From the NCBI GenBank assembly GCA_044233745.1, contig JBIIJN010000008.1:1-55312 (forward strand): 55,312 nt of DNA. The letters run 5' to 3'. The notes under the pieces are model-generated. The model was not told the DNA's origin. It did no database searches and saw only the letters and a list, made by a program, of their open reading frames with translations. This stretch comes from UBA6165 sp044233745. GTDB lineage: Bacteria > Bacteroidota > Bacteroidia > Flavobacteriales_D > Crocinitomicaceae. How positions within the stretch are numbered: the stretch's first letter is position 1; each line of letters opens with the position of its first letter. The position numbers and the translations under genes were made by a program. Positions 25,390 through 32,887 of this stretch are shown piece by piece.

Positions 25390-26643
25390 ATGAATCCAAC
25401 AGACAATCGACATATCTGGTATCCTTTTTATCAAGCCAAAGTGGAGGCACCACCCATAAAAATTATGCGGGCGCAAGGTGTTTATCTTTATGATGACCAA
25501 GGGCAATCTTACATCGATTTGAATTCATCGTGGTGGGTGAATGTGCACGGACACGGTCGTCCAGAAATCATCGAAGCCATTCAAAAACAGTTCAACAAAA
25601 TTGACCACATCATTTTTTCAGGATTTACACACGAACCCGCAGAAGCTCTGGCCACGCGCATGGTTGAATTGTTGGGAAATCCCTTCAACAAGGTCTTTTT
25701 CTCCGACAATGGTTCAACAGCAACCGAAGTTGCCTTGAAAATGGCGATTCAATATTTCAGCAATACCCAGCAAAAGCGTACCAAAATTGTGGCCATCCAC
25801 AAAGCCTATCACGGTGATACCTTTGGTGCAATGTCCGTTGGTGAACGTGGCACATTCAATGCACATTTCGAGCCCTTCTTTTTTGATGTGGAATATTTAC
25901 CATTTCCAGATGAAAACAACAAAACAGCTTGCCTTGAAAAAGCTAGAGAACTAGCGCAAGATAAAGCTGTAATTGCTTTTATCGCCGAACCGATGGCACA
26001 AGGTTGGGCAGGTATGCGCATGTATGAAGCAGCGGTTTTGGATGAATTGACCAGTATTTTCAGAGCATCTGGAGCACTTGTGATTTTCGATGAAATCATG
26101 ACGGGCTGGGGTCGCTTGGGCACGATGTTCGCCATGAATCAATGCCAACACAAGCCAGATATCGTATGTGTTTCTAAAGGCTTAACGGGCGGCGTTTTAC
26201 CTTTAGGTTTAACCATCGCTACTCAGGAAATTTTCGATGCCTTCGATGTGCCAGACAAAGCAAAAGCACTGCTCCACGGACATTCATACACTGGCAATCC
26301 CCTATCCTGCGCGGCTGCTTTGGCCAGTTTGGATATTTTCGCACAAGCTGAAACCCAAGCCAATATACAACGTGTTTCTGCAAAAATGACAGATTTCGTA
26401 GCCCGACTCAAAGCCAGTGGAAAATTTTTCAATCCACGTTCATGCGGTACGATTCTCGCTGTAGAAATATTCGACGAAATGTCCTATTTCTCGGAGCAGC
26501 GCAACAAAGTTTACCAGCATTTTATCGATAAGGGAATTCTCTGTCGCCCCTTAGGCACAACTGTTTTCTTCAATCCGCCCTATGTGATTACTGATGAAGA
26601 ATTGGAGTATTGCTTTGAGAGTTTGATGGCGTTTGGGGAGTGA
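25390..26643 (+). CDS. bioA: Adenosylmethionine-8-amino-7-oxononanoate aminotransferase
   Basis: Class III PLP aminotransferase that makes 7,8-diaminopelargonate, using SAM as amino donor. The 417-aa protein shows IWYPF near the start, SSWWVNVHGHGRPEI, FFSDNGSTATEVALKMA, FDEIMTGWGRLG and the PLP lysine in CVSKGLTGGVLPLG. It ends the bioF-bioD-bioA run. bioB and bioC are not in the window. A dispersed inverted repeat begins 15 bases after its stop. Confidence 0.95.
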   Translation: MNPTDNRHIWYPFYQAKVEAPPIKIMRAQGVYLYDDQGQSYIDLNSSWWVNVHGHGRPEIIEAIQKQFNKIDHIIFSGFTHEPAEALATRMVELLGNPFNKVFFSDNGSTATEVALKMAIQYFSNTQQKRTKIVAIHKAYHGDTFGAMSVGERGTFNAHFEPFFFDVEYLPFPDENNKTACLEKARELAQDKAVIAFIAEPMAQGWAGMRMYEAAVLDELTSIFRASGALVIFDEIMTGWGRLGTMFAMNQCQHKPDIVCVSKGLTGGVLPLGLTIATQEIFDAFDVPDKAKALLHGHSYTGNPLSCAAALASLDIFAQAETQANIQRVSAKMTDFVARLKASGKFFNPRSCGTILAVEIFDEMSYFSEQRNKVYQHFIDKGILCRPLGTTVFFNPPYVITDEELEYCFESLMAFGE

Positions 26644-26657
26644 GTTCAATCTGAAAT

Positions 26658-26747
26658 GCCACTAAGACGCGAAGACACGAAGTTGAACACAAAGAAATGA
26701 ATCCATTAAACTTCGTGACACCTTGGCGCCCTTAGTGTCTTTGTGGC
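26658..26747. repeat. Imperfect inverted repeat of the CACTAAGAC...GTCTTTGTGGC type
   Basis: The left arm (26658-26683) contains GCCACTAAGAC and GAAGACACGAAG; the right arm (26711-26747) contains CTTCGTGACACC and CTTAGTGTCTTTGTGGC. The outer 16 or so bases are close complements and the arms contain an internal direct repeat. Very similar modules occur between genes in many unrelated bacterial genomes (recalled, not searched). It fills the bioA-mutS gap. Confidence 0.6.
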
Positions 26748-26848
26748 AATTGAATCATGGGTTCAGCTAGATTCACCACAATCGAAACGCTTGTAACGTG
26801 AATTCAGAAAATTGTTCAAAAAAAATCAAAACAACTTAGTAAAATCAC

Positions 26849-26878
26849 CTTGATTCTCGGGCACATTCTTGTATTTTC
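26849..26878 (+). promoter_or_regulatory. Promoter of mutS
   Basis: TTG (26849-26851), a 19-base spacer, and TATTTTCG (26871-26878), a one-base variant of TAnnTTTG. The ATG is 21 bases downstream. The same TAnnTTCG variant precedes porQ and the LolD-like gene. Confidence 0.55.
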
Positions 26879-26899
26879 GCGAGTCCTAAAAACAATGAG

Positions 26900-29500
26900 A
26901 TGGCAGGTAGCGAAACACCACTGATGAAGCAGTACAATCAAATCAAGGCAAAGTATCCTGATGCCTTGCTGCTGTTTCGCGTGGGCGATTTCTACGAGAC
27001 CTTCGGAGAAGATGCCATCAAAGCTTCCAAAATTCTGGGCATTGTGCTCACCAAGAGAAACAACGGCTCGGCAAATGCTATTGAACTTGCTGGTTTTCCG
27101 CATCATTCCTTGGAATCGTATTTGCCGAAATTGGTGCGTGCCGGACAAAGGGTGGCTGTTTGCGATCAATTGGAAGACCCCAAAATGACCAAAACCATCG
27201 TGAAGCGTGGGGTCACGGAAATTGTGACTCCTGGGGTTGCCTACAACGACCAAGTGCTCAATAGCAAATCCAATAACTTTTTGGCAGCGGTATATTTTGG
27301 TAAAAATCAGTTCGGTGTGGCCTTTTTGGATGTGTCCACTGGTGAATTCTTAGTCGCTGAAGGTCAACAAGATTACATACACAAACTACTGCAAAGCCTT
27401 AAGCCATCTGAGGTATTGTATCCCAAGCAAAAAACGAGCGATTTTAAAGAAACATTTGGCACAAGTTTTCATTTGTTTAAGCTCGAAGATTGGGTGTTTT
27501 CAAGCGATTTCACCAACGAAATTTTGAACAAGCACTTCTCTACCCAATCCTTGAAAGGTTTTGGAATTGAAAACATGAGCGATGGTATTATTGCTGCTGG
27601 AGCTGCTTTGCATTATTTGGCTGAAACGCAAAATGAGCGCACGGGTCACGTCAATAAAATTCAGCGCATTGAATCTGGCAACCACGTTTGGCTCGACCGA
27701 TTCACGATTCGCAACCTTGAATTGGTGCATTCTCCTCACGAAAACGGCGTCACGCTCATCGATATCATCGACCGAACACAAACCGCCATGGGTGGGCGTC
27801 TGTTGAAGCGCTGGACCTTGCTGCCGCTCATCGACAAAAAACAAATCGACCGACGTTTAAACATCGTAGATCATTTACGTAGTAATGAAGTCATTCTCGA
27901 ACGTTTGCGTTTTCACTTGAGCCAATTGTGTGATTTGGAGCGCGTTATTTCGAAAGTAGCTGTGGCGCGTGTCAATCCCAAAGAGCTGATTACACTCAAA
28001 AACACACTCTTGCAAACGCAGCAGATTCAAACGCTTTTGGAAACAAGTGAACACAAACCCTTGCAACAACTGGCTTTGAAGCTTTTGTCTATCGAGTCTA
28101 CCGTTGCTGTTTTGAAGAGTCAACTGCTCGAAGACCCAGCAATCAGCATAGCCAAAGGCGCTGTTATGGCACAGGGCATCCACGAAGAATTGGATGAATT
28201 GAGAACTTTATCCTCCAACGGCAAACAATATTTAGACGAGCTCGAAAAGCGCGAGGCAGATAGAACGGGGATTACTTCGCTGAAAATTGCTTTCAACAAT
28301 GTGTTTGGTTACTACATCGAAGTGCGCAACACCCACAAAGACAAAGTGCCGGAGGAATGGATTCGCAAGCAAACTTTGGTAAATGCCGAACGCTACATCA
28401 CAGAAGAATTGAAGGTTTATGAAACCAAAATTCTTAGTGCAGAAGGACGTATAGCAGAACTTGAAACAAACCTTTACAATAAGCTGATTGTCAAACTACA
28501 AGAAGACATAATTCCAATACAACAAAACGCTGCTACCTTGGCCTCAATCGACTGTTTGGCGAGTTTTGCGCATGTGGCTAAAGAGAACAACTACAACAAG
28601 CCCGCTATTTTCGAAGACAAGCGTTTGCATATACTTGCAGGCCGTCATCCGGTGATTGAGAAACAACTCGGCTATGATGAAAATTATGTGCCCAACGATG
28701 TTGAATTGACACCTGATGACCAACAAATCATCATGATTACCGGTCCGAACATGTCGGGGAAATCGGCCTTGTTGCGCCAAACAGCTTTGATTGTGATTAT
28801 GGCGCAGATGGGTTCATTTGTCCCAGCAGAAGCAGCTCACATTGGCTTGGTCGATAAAATTTTTACACGCGTTGGTGCCTCGGACAACATGTCGGCGGGC
28901 GAATCCACTTTCATGGTTGAAATGAACGAAACATCGAGCATTTTGAACAACGTTACCTCCAGTTCGCTGGTGATTTTAGATGAAATTGGACGCGGCACCT
29001 CAACTTACGATGGTATTTCGATTGCTTGGGCGATTGCCGAATATTTGCACCAGCATCCACAAGCGCGCTGCAAGACCTTATTCGCCACGCACTACCACGA
29101 ATTGAATGAAATGACCAATTTGTTTCCACGCATCAAGAATTACAGCATTGCAGTGAAAGAAATCGGCAAAAAAATCATCTTTCTACGTAAATTGATTCCG
29201 GGCGGCAGTGAGCACTCTTTTGGAATCCATGTGGCCAAGATGGCGGGCATGCCCAAAGAAGTGATTCAACGCGCTGAAATCATGCTTAGCGAACTCGAAA
29301 AATCGCACAAGCCCGCAGAACAAGCCAAAATCAAAAATTCCGTGGAAAGCGCCGGCATGCAACTGAGCATATTTCAACTCGATGACCCTACTCTGCAAAA
29401 CATCAAAGATGAACTGATCAAATTGGATATCAATAGTTTAACGCCCGTTGAGGCACTGATGAAGTTAAATGAGATAAAAAGGATGGTTGGGGGGAAATAA
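26900..29500 (+). CDS. mutS: DNA mismatch repair protein MutS
   Basis: Recognises base mismatches and small loops and starts mismatch repair. The 866-aa protein has the full order of domains: the mismatch-binding domain with RVGDFYETFGEDA (the Phe-x-Glu wedge), connector, lever and clamp, and the ATPase with Walker A GPNMSGKS (about 615), the Walker B region VILDEIGRGTSTYDG (about 692) and FATHYHEL. Length is normal. A single gene, with its own promoter and no mutL nearby. Confidence 0.97.
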   Translation: MAGSETPLMKQYNQIKAKYPDALLLFRVGDFYETFGEDAIKASKILGIVLTKRNNGSANAIELAGFPHHSLESYLPKLVRAGQRVAVCDQLEDPKMTKTIVKRGVTEIVTPGVAYNDQVLNSKSNNFLAAVYFGKNQFGVAFLDVSTGEFLVAEGQQDYIHKLLQSLKPSEVLYPKQKTSDFKETFGTSFHLFKLEDWVFSSDFTNEILNKHFSTQSLKGFGIENMSDGIIAAGAALHYLAETQNERTGHVNKIQRIESGNHVWLDRFTIRNLELVHSPHENGVTLIDIIDRTQTAMGGRLLKRWTLLPLIDKKQIDRRLNIVDHLRSNEVILERLRFHLSQLCDLERVISKVAVARVNPKELITLKNTLLQTQQIQTLLETSEHKPLQQLALKLLSIESTVAVLKSQLLEDPAISIAKGAVMAQGIHEELDELRTLSSNGKQYLDELEKREADRTGITSLKIAFNNVFGYYIEVRNTHKDKVPEEWIRKQTLVNAERYITEELKVYETKILSAEGRIAELETNLYNKLIVKLQEDIIPIQQNAATLASIDCLASFAHVAKENNYNKPAIFEDKRLHILAGRHPVIEKQLGYDENYVPNDVELTPDDQQIIMITGPNMSGKSALLRQTALIVIMAQMGSFVPAEAAHIGLVDKIFTRVGASDNMSAGESTFMVEMNETSSILNNVTSSSLVILDEIGRGTSTYDGISIAWAIAEYLHQHPQARCKTLFATHYHELNEMTNLFPRIKNYSIAVKEIGKKIIFLRKLIPGGSEHSFGIHVAKMAGMPKEVIQRAEIMLSELEKSHKPAEQAKIKNSVESAGMQLSIFQLDDPTLQNIKDELIKLDINSLTPVEALMKLNEIKRMVGGK

Positions 29501-29520
29501 GAATCTCCGTCAATGCAACG

Positions 29521-29551
29521 AAAAAAAAATCATGGGATGATAAAATAATCC
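29521..29551 (-). terminator. Terminator overlapping the end of the CHU_C-like gene
   Basis: GGGAT (29533-29537) pairs with ATCCC (29547-29551), and on the minus strand is followed, after four bases, by a run of T (29521-29528). The stem lies in the last codons of the gene. Confidence 0.55.
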
Positions 29552-29937
29552 CGAAACATCTTGTTGTTGCAGGGATGGTATGAGTTTCCTTTTACCGTAA
29601 CTTGATAGAAGTAAATATCTGGCCTACAATAACTTGCCTTGATTTGCCCACTTCTTGTTGACTTCAGTCCATACCAATCATTTTTGTAGTTATTTGAATA
29701 GAACATTTTTCTCCCCCATCTGGTTACCACAAGCAATTCAACCGTAGGGAAGGCGTCAATACCCGTAATTACGAAAAACTCCTTTTTGCTATTTTTGGTA
29801 GGTCTGAAATATTTGGGTGCTGCGATGCCACAATCAGTTTCTTCAGCGTGTTTATTAGAATTCAACAGGGTTTCTTTGGTGAAATCCGACGAACCAACCA
29901 GCAAAAGAATAAAAACAAAGGAAAAAGAGCGTTTCAT
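29530..29937 (-). CDS. Mini-protein consisting of a CHU_C-like (T9SS type B) domain
   Basis: A 135-aa protein. The ATG at 29937 gives a signal peptide (MKRSFSFVFILLLVGS); seven further codons upstream are unlikely. The rest is a single domain like the gliding-associated C-terminal (CHU_C) module: AAPKYFRPTKNSKKEFF, VITGIDAFPTVELLVVTRWGRKMFY, NNYKNDWYG, DIYFYQVTV, FRDYFIIP. That module normally sits at the end of very large surface proteins and is cut off after export. Here there is no cargo in front of it, so it may be a remnant or a small cargo in itself. A TAGCTTTG box lies at 29969-29976 on the minus strand. Confidence 0.7.
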   Translation of the reverse strand: MKRSFSFVFILLLVGSSDFTKETLLNSNKHAEETDCGIAAPKYFRPTKNSKKEFFVITGIDAFPTVELLVVTRWGRKMFYSNNYKNDWYGLKSTRSGQIKASYCRPDIYFYQVTVKGNSYHPCNNKMFRDYFIIP

Positions 29938-29968
29938 TTGTGAAATTGGTGTTATCAAGAATAGATAA

Positions 29969-29976
29969 CAAAGCTA
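29969..29976 (-). promoter_or_regulatory. -7 promoter box of the CHU_C-like gene
   Basis: Reads TAGCTTTG on the minus strand, a perfect TAnnTTTG, 31 bases before the ATG at 29937. No good -33 TTG at normal spacing. Confidence 0.4.
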
Positions 29977-30004
29977 GAGAAAAAACACAAGAACATATTT
30001 CATC

Positions 30005-30433
30005 TTAATAATCGGCATCTTTTAAAACATATTTGTATAACGGTTTCCCATCAAATTCACTTTTCAATACAGCGAATCCAGCATAATGCATTAGACTATC
30101 TGCATCGTCAATGACCAAGGGATAAAATTCTTCTTTGACCAAAACACCGCGGACTTTGATATGTCTGGAATAATATTTCGAAGGCCAATTTTGCAAGCCA
30201 TCAATCCAAACAACAGACGAATCGCTCAGTTCTATAAGGGCTCCCATTTTGGCATTTGAAGCTAAACCATAAATAGAAATGCTTTGATTGAGGTATTTGT
30301 CGAGTTCCTTTGAATTATGCAGGGTCGGCATTTCAGATTTATTCCCTACTCGAGACGATGAGCATGACGGTAATATTGCAATTCCAAAGAGAACAGTCAG
30401 TGCTAAGACGTTATATAGTGCCTTAATTTTCAA
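30005..30433 (-). CDS. Small lipoprotein downstream of biotin carboxylase
   Basis: A 142-aa lipoprotein of unknown function. Residues 6-24 are hydrophobic and end in a lipobox, ILPSC, followed by SSS. The mature part resembles a small beta-barrel or OB-like fold (ISIYGLASNAKMGALIELSDSSVVWIDGL, HIKVRGVLV, FYPLVIDD). There is no ATG: the frame opens with TTG at 30433, which overlaps the end of accC by 11 bases, and no upstream ATG exists before a stop. It is probably co-transcribed with accC. Confidence 0.65.
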   Translation of the reverse strand: MKIKALYNVLALTVLFGIAILPSCSSSRVGNKSEMPTLHNSKELDKYLNQSISIYGLASNAKMGALIELSDSSVVWIDGLQNWPSKYYSRHIKVRGVLVKEEFYPLVIDDADSLMHYAGFAVLKSEFDGKPLYKYVLKDADY

Positions 30434-31889
30434 TTTTCTCCGTCTTCGCCTTCTCAGCCCTTTGCTCCGTCATCTCATCCCAAATCAATTCCAAAGAAGC
30501 AGCCAACGCGTTGTATTCCTCTATTTGGGCTTCGTCGAGTTGTTTTGCTGGATCGGTGAAATAGCGCGGCACAAAGTTGGTATCGAATTTCCCAGAAACA
30601 AAGTCTGGATGTTTTAATACAAACTTCCCAAATTCCAAGGTGGTTACTGCCCCACTCAACTGGAATCCTTCAATGGTTTCAATCATTTTGAGGATGGCTT
30701 CATTGCGCGATTTGTCCCAAACACACAATTTACCAATCATTGGGTCGTAGTGAATCGGAATCTCCATGCCCTCGGCCAAACCATTGTCGAAGCGGATATT
30801 TTCACCCATGGGCGGACGGTATCTGCGCAACAAACCAACATTCGGCAGGAAATTGTTGCGGGCATCTTCAGCATACAAACGCAATTCGATAGCATGACCA
30901 TTGATGCTCAATTCTTCTTGTTTTTTGGGCAAGGTTTCTCCACGCGCCACGCGAATTTGCCATTCCACCAAATCTTGACCCGTAATCATTTCTGTTACAG
31001 GATGTTCCACCTGCAAACGGGTGTTCATCTCCAAAAAGTAGAATTTCATGTGGGCATCCAAAAGGAATTCAACTGTGCCCGCACCTTCGTAATTACACGA
31101 ACGCGCAACCGCACAAGCAGCCTCACCCATTTGTTGACGCAATTCAGGCGTAAGTACAGCACTTGGCGCCTCTTCAACGACTTTTTGGTGGCGACGTTGG
31201 ATGCTACATTCGCGTTCAAACAAATGAACAATATCCCCATGTTGATCTGCAAACACTTGAATTTCAATATGTCGCGGTTCAACCACAAATTTCTCAATAA
31301 ACACAGCATCATCACCAAAAGACGAACGCGCTTCCGACTGAGCCATGGCCATCAATTCGATGAAATCATCCGCTTTTTCAACCAGACGCATGCCTTTTCC
31401 ACCACCGCCAGCCGAAGCTTTGATGAGCACAGGATAACCTATTTCTGTAGCAATGCGCTTCCCTTCTTCGGGGTCGGTAATAGCATATTCGGTACCTGGC
31501 ACAAGCGGAACACCAAAATTCATCACCGTAGCTTTGGCATCCAATTTACTACCCATCAAACGAATAGCCTGCGGTGATGGTCCGATGAATTTAATTCCTG
31601 CGGCAGTAACTTTTTCAGCAAAACCCGCATTTTCAGACAAAAAACCATAACCCGGATGAATGCCCTCTGCGCCTGTTTGTTTGGCGATTTCCAAAATTTT
31701 ATCCTGACGTAAATAGCTTTCAGAAGAAGCCGCGGGTCCGATGCAATAAGCCTCATCGGCAGCAAAAACAAAAGGCGAATCGGCATCAGCTTCTGAGTAA
31801 ACCGCAACCGTTTTGATGTTCATTTTTTTACACGTTCTCATCACGCGTAAGGCAATTTCTCCTCTATTGGCTATTAAGATTTTTTTCAT
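30423..31889 (-). CDS. accC: Biotin carboxylase (acetyl-CoA carboxylase subunit)
   Basis: Carboxylates biotin on the carrier protein using ATP and bicarbonate. From ATG 31889 the protein is 488 aa and starts with the signature MKKILIANRGEIALRVMR. The ATP-grasp loop is KASAGGGGKGM, and EMNTRLQVEHPVTE holds the metal/ATP glutamates. The C-terminus is 30-40 residues longer than typical AccC and ends in charged residues (EQRAEKAKTEKIEN). No accB adjoins it, so it could instead serve a propionyl- or methylcrotonyl-CoA carboxylase. Confidence 0.88.
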   Translation of the reverse strand: MKKILIANRGEIALRVMRTCKKMNIKTVAVYSEADADSPFVFAADEAYCIGPAASSESYLRQDKILEIAKQTGAEGIHPGYGFLSENAGFAEKVTAAGIKFIGPSPQAIRLMGSKLDAKATVMNFGVPLVPGTEYAITDPEEGKRIATEIGYPVLIKASAGGGGKGMRLVEKADDFIELMAMAQSEARSSFGDDAVFIEKFVVEPRHIEIQVFADQHGDIVHLFERECSIQRRHQKVVEEAPSAVLTPELRQQMGEAACAVARSCNYEGAGTVEFLLDAHMKFYFLEMNTRLQVEHPVTEMITGQDLVEWQIRVARGETLPKKQEELSINGHAIELRLYAEDARNNFLPNVGLLRRYRPPMGENIRFDNGLAEGMEIPIHYDPMIGKLCVWDKSRNEAILKMIETIEGFQLSGAVTTLEFGKFVLKHPDFVSGKFDTNFVPRYFTDPAKQLDEAQIEEYNALAASLELIWDEMTEQRAEKAKTEKIEN

Positions 31890-32021
31890 AATGTGGTCAA
31901 AATTTCGAGTTGCGAAAATAGGGAAAATAGAATTAACGTGAAGCAATATTTCAGCATTAGGTATAATAGAAGCCTACCAAGATTAGCGCAAACCTAAAAA
32001 ACTGCGATTTAAGTGATAATT

Positions 32022-32146
32022 GAGATTTCTCGCTCTGCTCGAAATGACAGCATAAACGCTGTATTAGGGGAGGAAAGGCGGCTTCGCCGCCTTTCCTCCC
32101 CAACAACACTGGAGTCAGTGTCATTTCGAGCAGAGCGAGAAATCTC
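32022..32146. repeat. Nested palindromic element: 28-bp inverted repeat around a 16-bp hairpin
   Basis: The outer arms 32022-32049 and 32119-32146 are perfect 28-base inverted repeats. Between them a second perfect inverted repeat, 32067-32082 with 32086-32101, forms a very GC-rich hairpin with a 3-base TTC loop. It fills the 461-base accC-thioesterase gap (31890-32350). I find no ORF inside and no transposase. The outer arm sequence recurs in part at 19-51. The rest of the gap is A/T-rich; 32328-32335 is a promoter box. Confidence 0.85.
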
Positions 32147-32327
32147 TAAACAGAATACCTTCAAAGCGTATTGAATAAATAGTGACCTTTAAGGGCAGCC
32201 CAATGTATTCAATTTTCATTCTAACCTCAGACAACACAGTTTCCTATCATTCAACCAAAATTCCTAATAAACACTAAACTGCTTACAACAATTTGACCCA
32301 ATCTTCATTCTACAAGCTTATTAGCCT

Positions 32328-32335
32328 TAATTTTG
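32328..32335 (+). promoter_or_regulatory. -7 promoter box of the acyl-CoA thioesterase
   Basis: TAATTTTG matches the -7 consensus, 15 bases before the ATG at 32351. A -33 element is not clear. Confidence 0.45.
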
Positions 32336-32350
32336 CACAAAAATAAAGAT

Positions 32351-32869
32351 ATGAAAGCGCGTAAAGCATCTGAGACATTGGCGATTACTACAAAAGTTGT
32401 GCTACCCAACGACACCAACACCTTGGGCAATTTATTTGGCGGACAGCTTTTGGCTTGGATGGATGTGATTGCAAGCGTTTCTGCGCACAGACATTGCCGA
32501 CGTGTTGTGGTTACTGCCTCTGTGAACAATGTATCCTTCAATGCGCCAATTCCTCACTCATCCATTGTGACACTCGAAGCCAAGGTTTCCCGGGCCTTCA
32601 ATTCGTCAATGGAGGTTTTTGTGGATGTTTTTGTTGAAAATCCTGTTACTGGCGTGCGTTTTAAAGCCAACGAAGCCATTTATACCTTTGTTGCGGTGGA
32701 CCAAAATGGCGGACCAATTCAAGTGCCTGAGTTGCTTGCTGAAACAGAAGAAGAAAAACAACGTTTTGAGGGAGCCTTGCGTAGAAAACAACTGGCGCTT
32801 ATCTTGGCCGGAAAAATGAAACCCGCTGAAGCAACTGAGCTCAAGCGACTTTTTCAAATAGAATCTTAA
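32351..32869 (+). CDS. Acyl-CoA thioesterase (hotdog fold, YciA/ACOT group)
   Basis: A 172-aa hotdog thioesterase that hydrolyses acyl-CoA. The active-site helix is visible as TLGNLFGGQLLAWMDVIASVSA, and the second half follows the group's NNVSFNAPI and VFVENPVTGVRFKANEAIYTFVAVD pattern. The ATG at 32351 is preferred over the TTG at 32333, which falls inside the promoter box. Distinct from the YbgC-type enzyme at 18730. The WG-repeat gene follows 18 bases later. Confidence 0.9.
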   Translation: MKARKASETLAITTKVVLPNDTNTLGNLFGGQLLAWMDVIASVSAHRHCRRVVVTASVNNVSFNAPIPHSSIVTLEAKVSRAFNSSMEVFVDVFVENPVTGVRFKANEAIYTFVAVDQNGGPIQVPELLAETEEEKQRFEGALRRKQLALILAGKMKPAEATELKRLFQIES

Positions 32870-32887
32870 TTGCACAATATTTGTTGA

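Noticed and set aside
30750..31577. Long plus-strand ORF of 275 aa
   Set aside because: It is the antisense shadow of accC; its composition (many His, Phe, Asn) is typical of reversed coding sequence.
32022..32146. CRISPR array or insertion sequence
   Set aside because: There is a single nested inverted repeat, no regular direct repeats with spacers, and no transposase frame.
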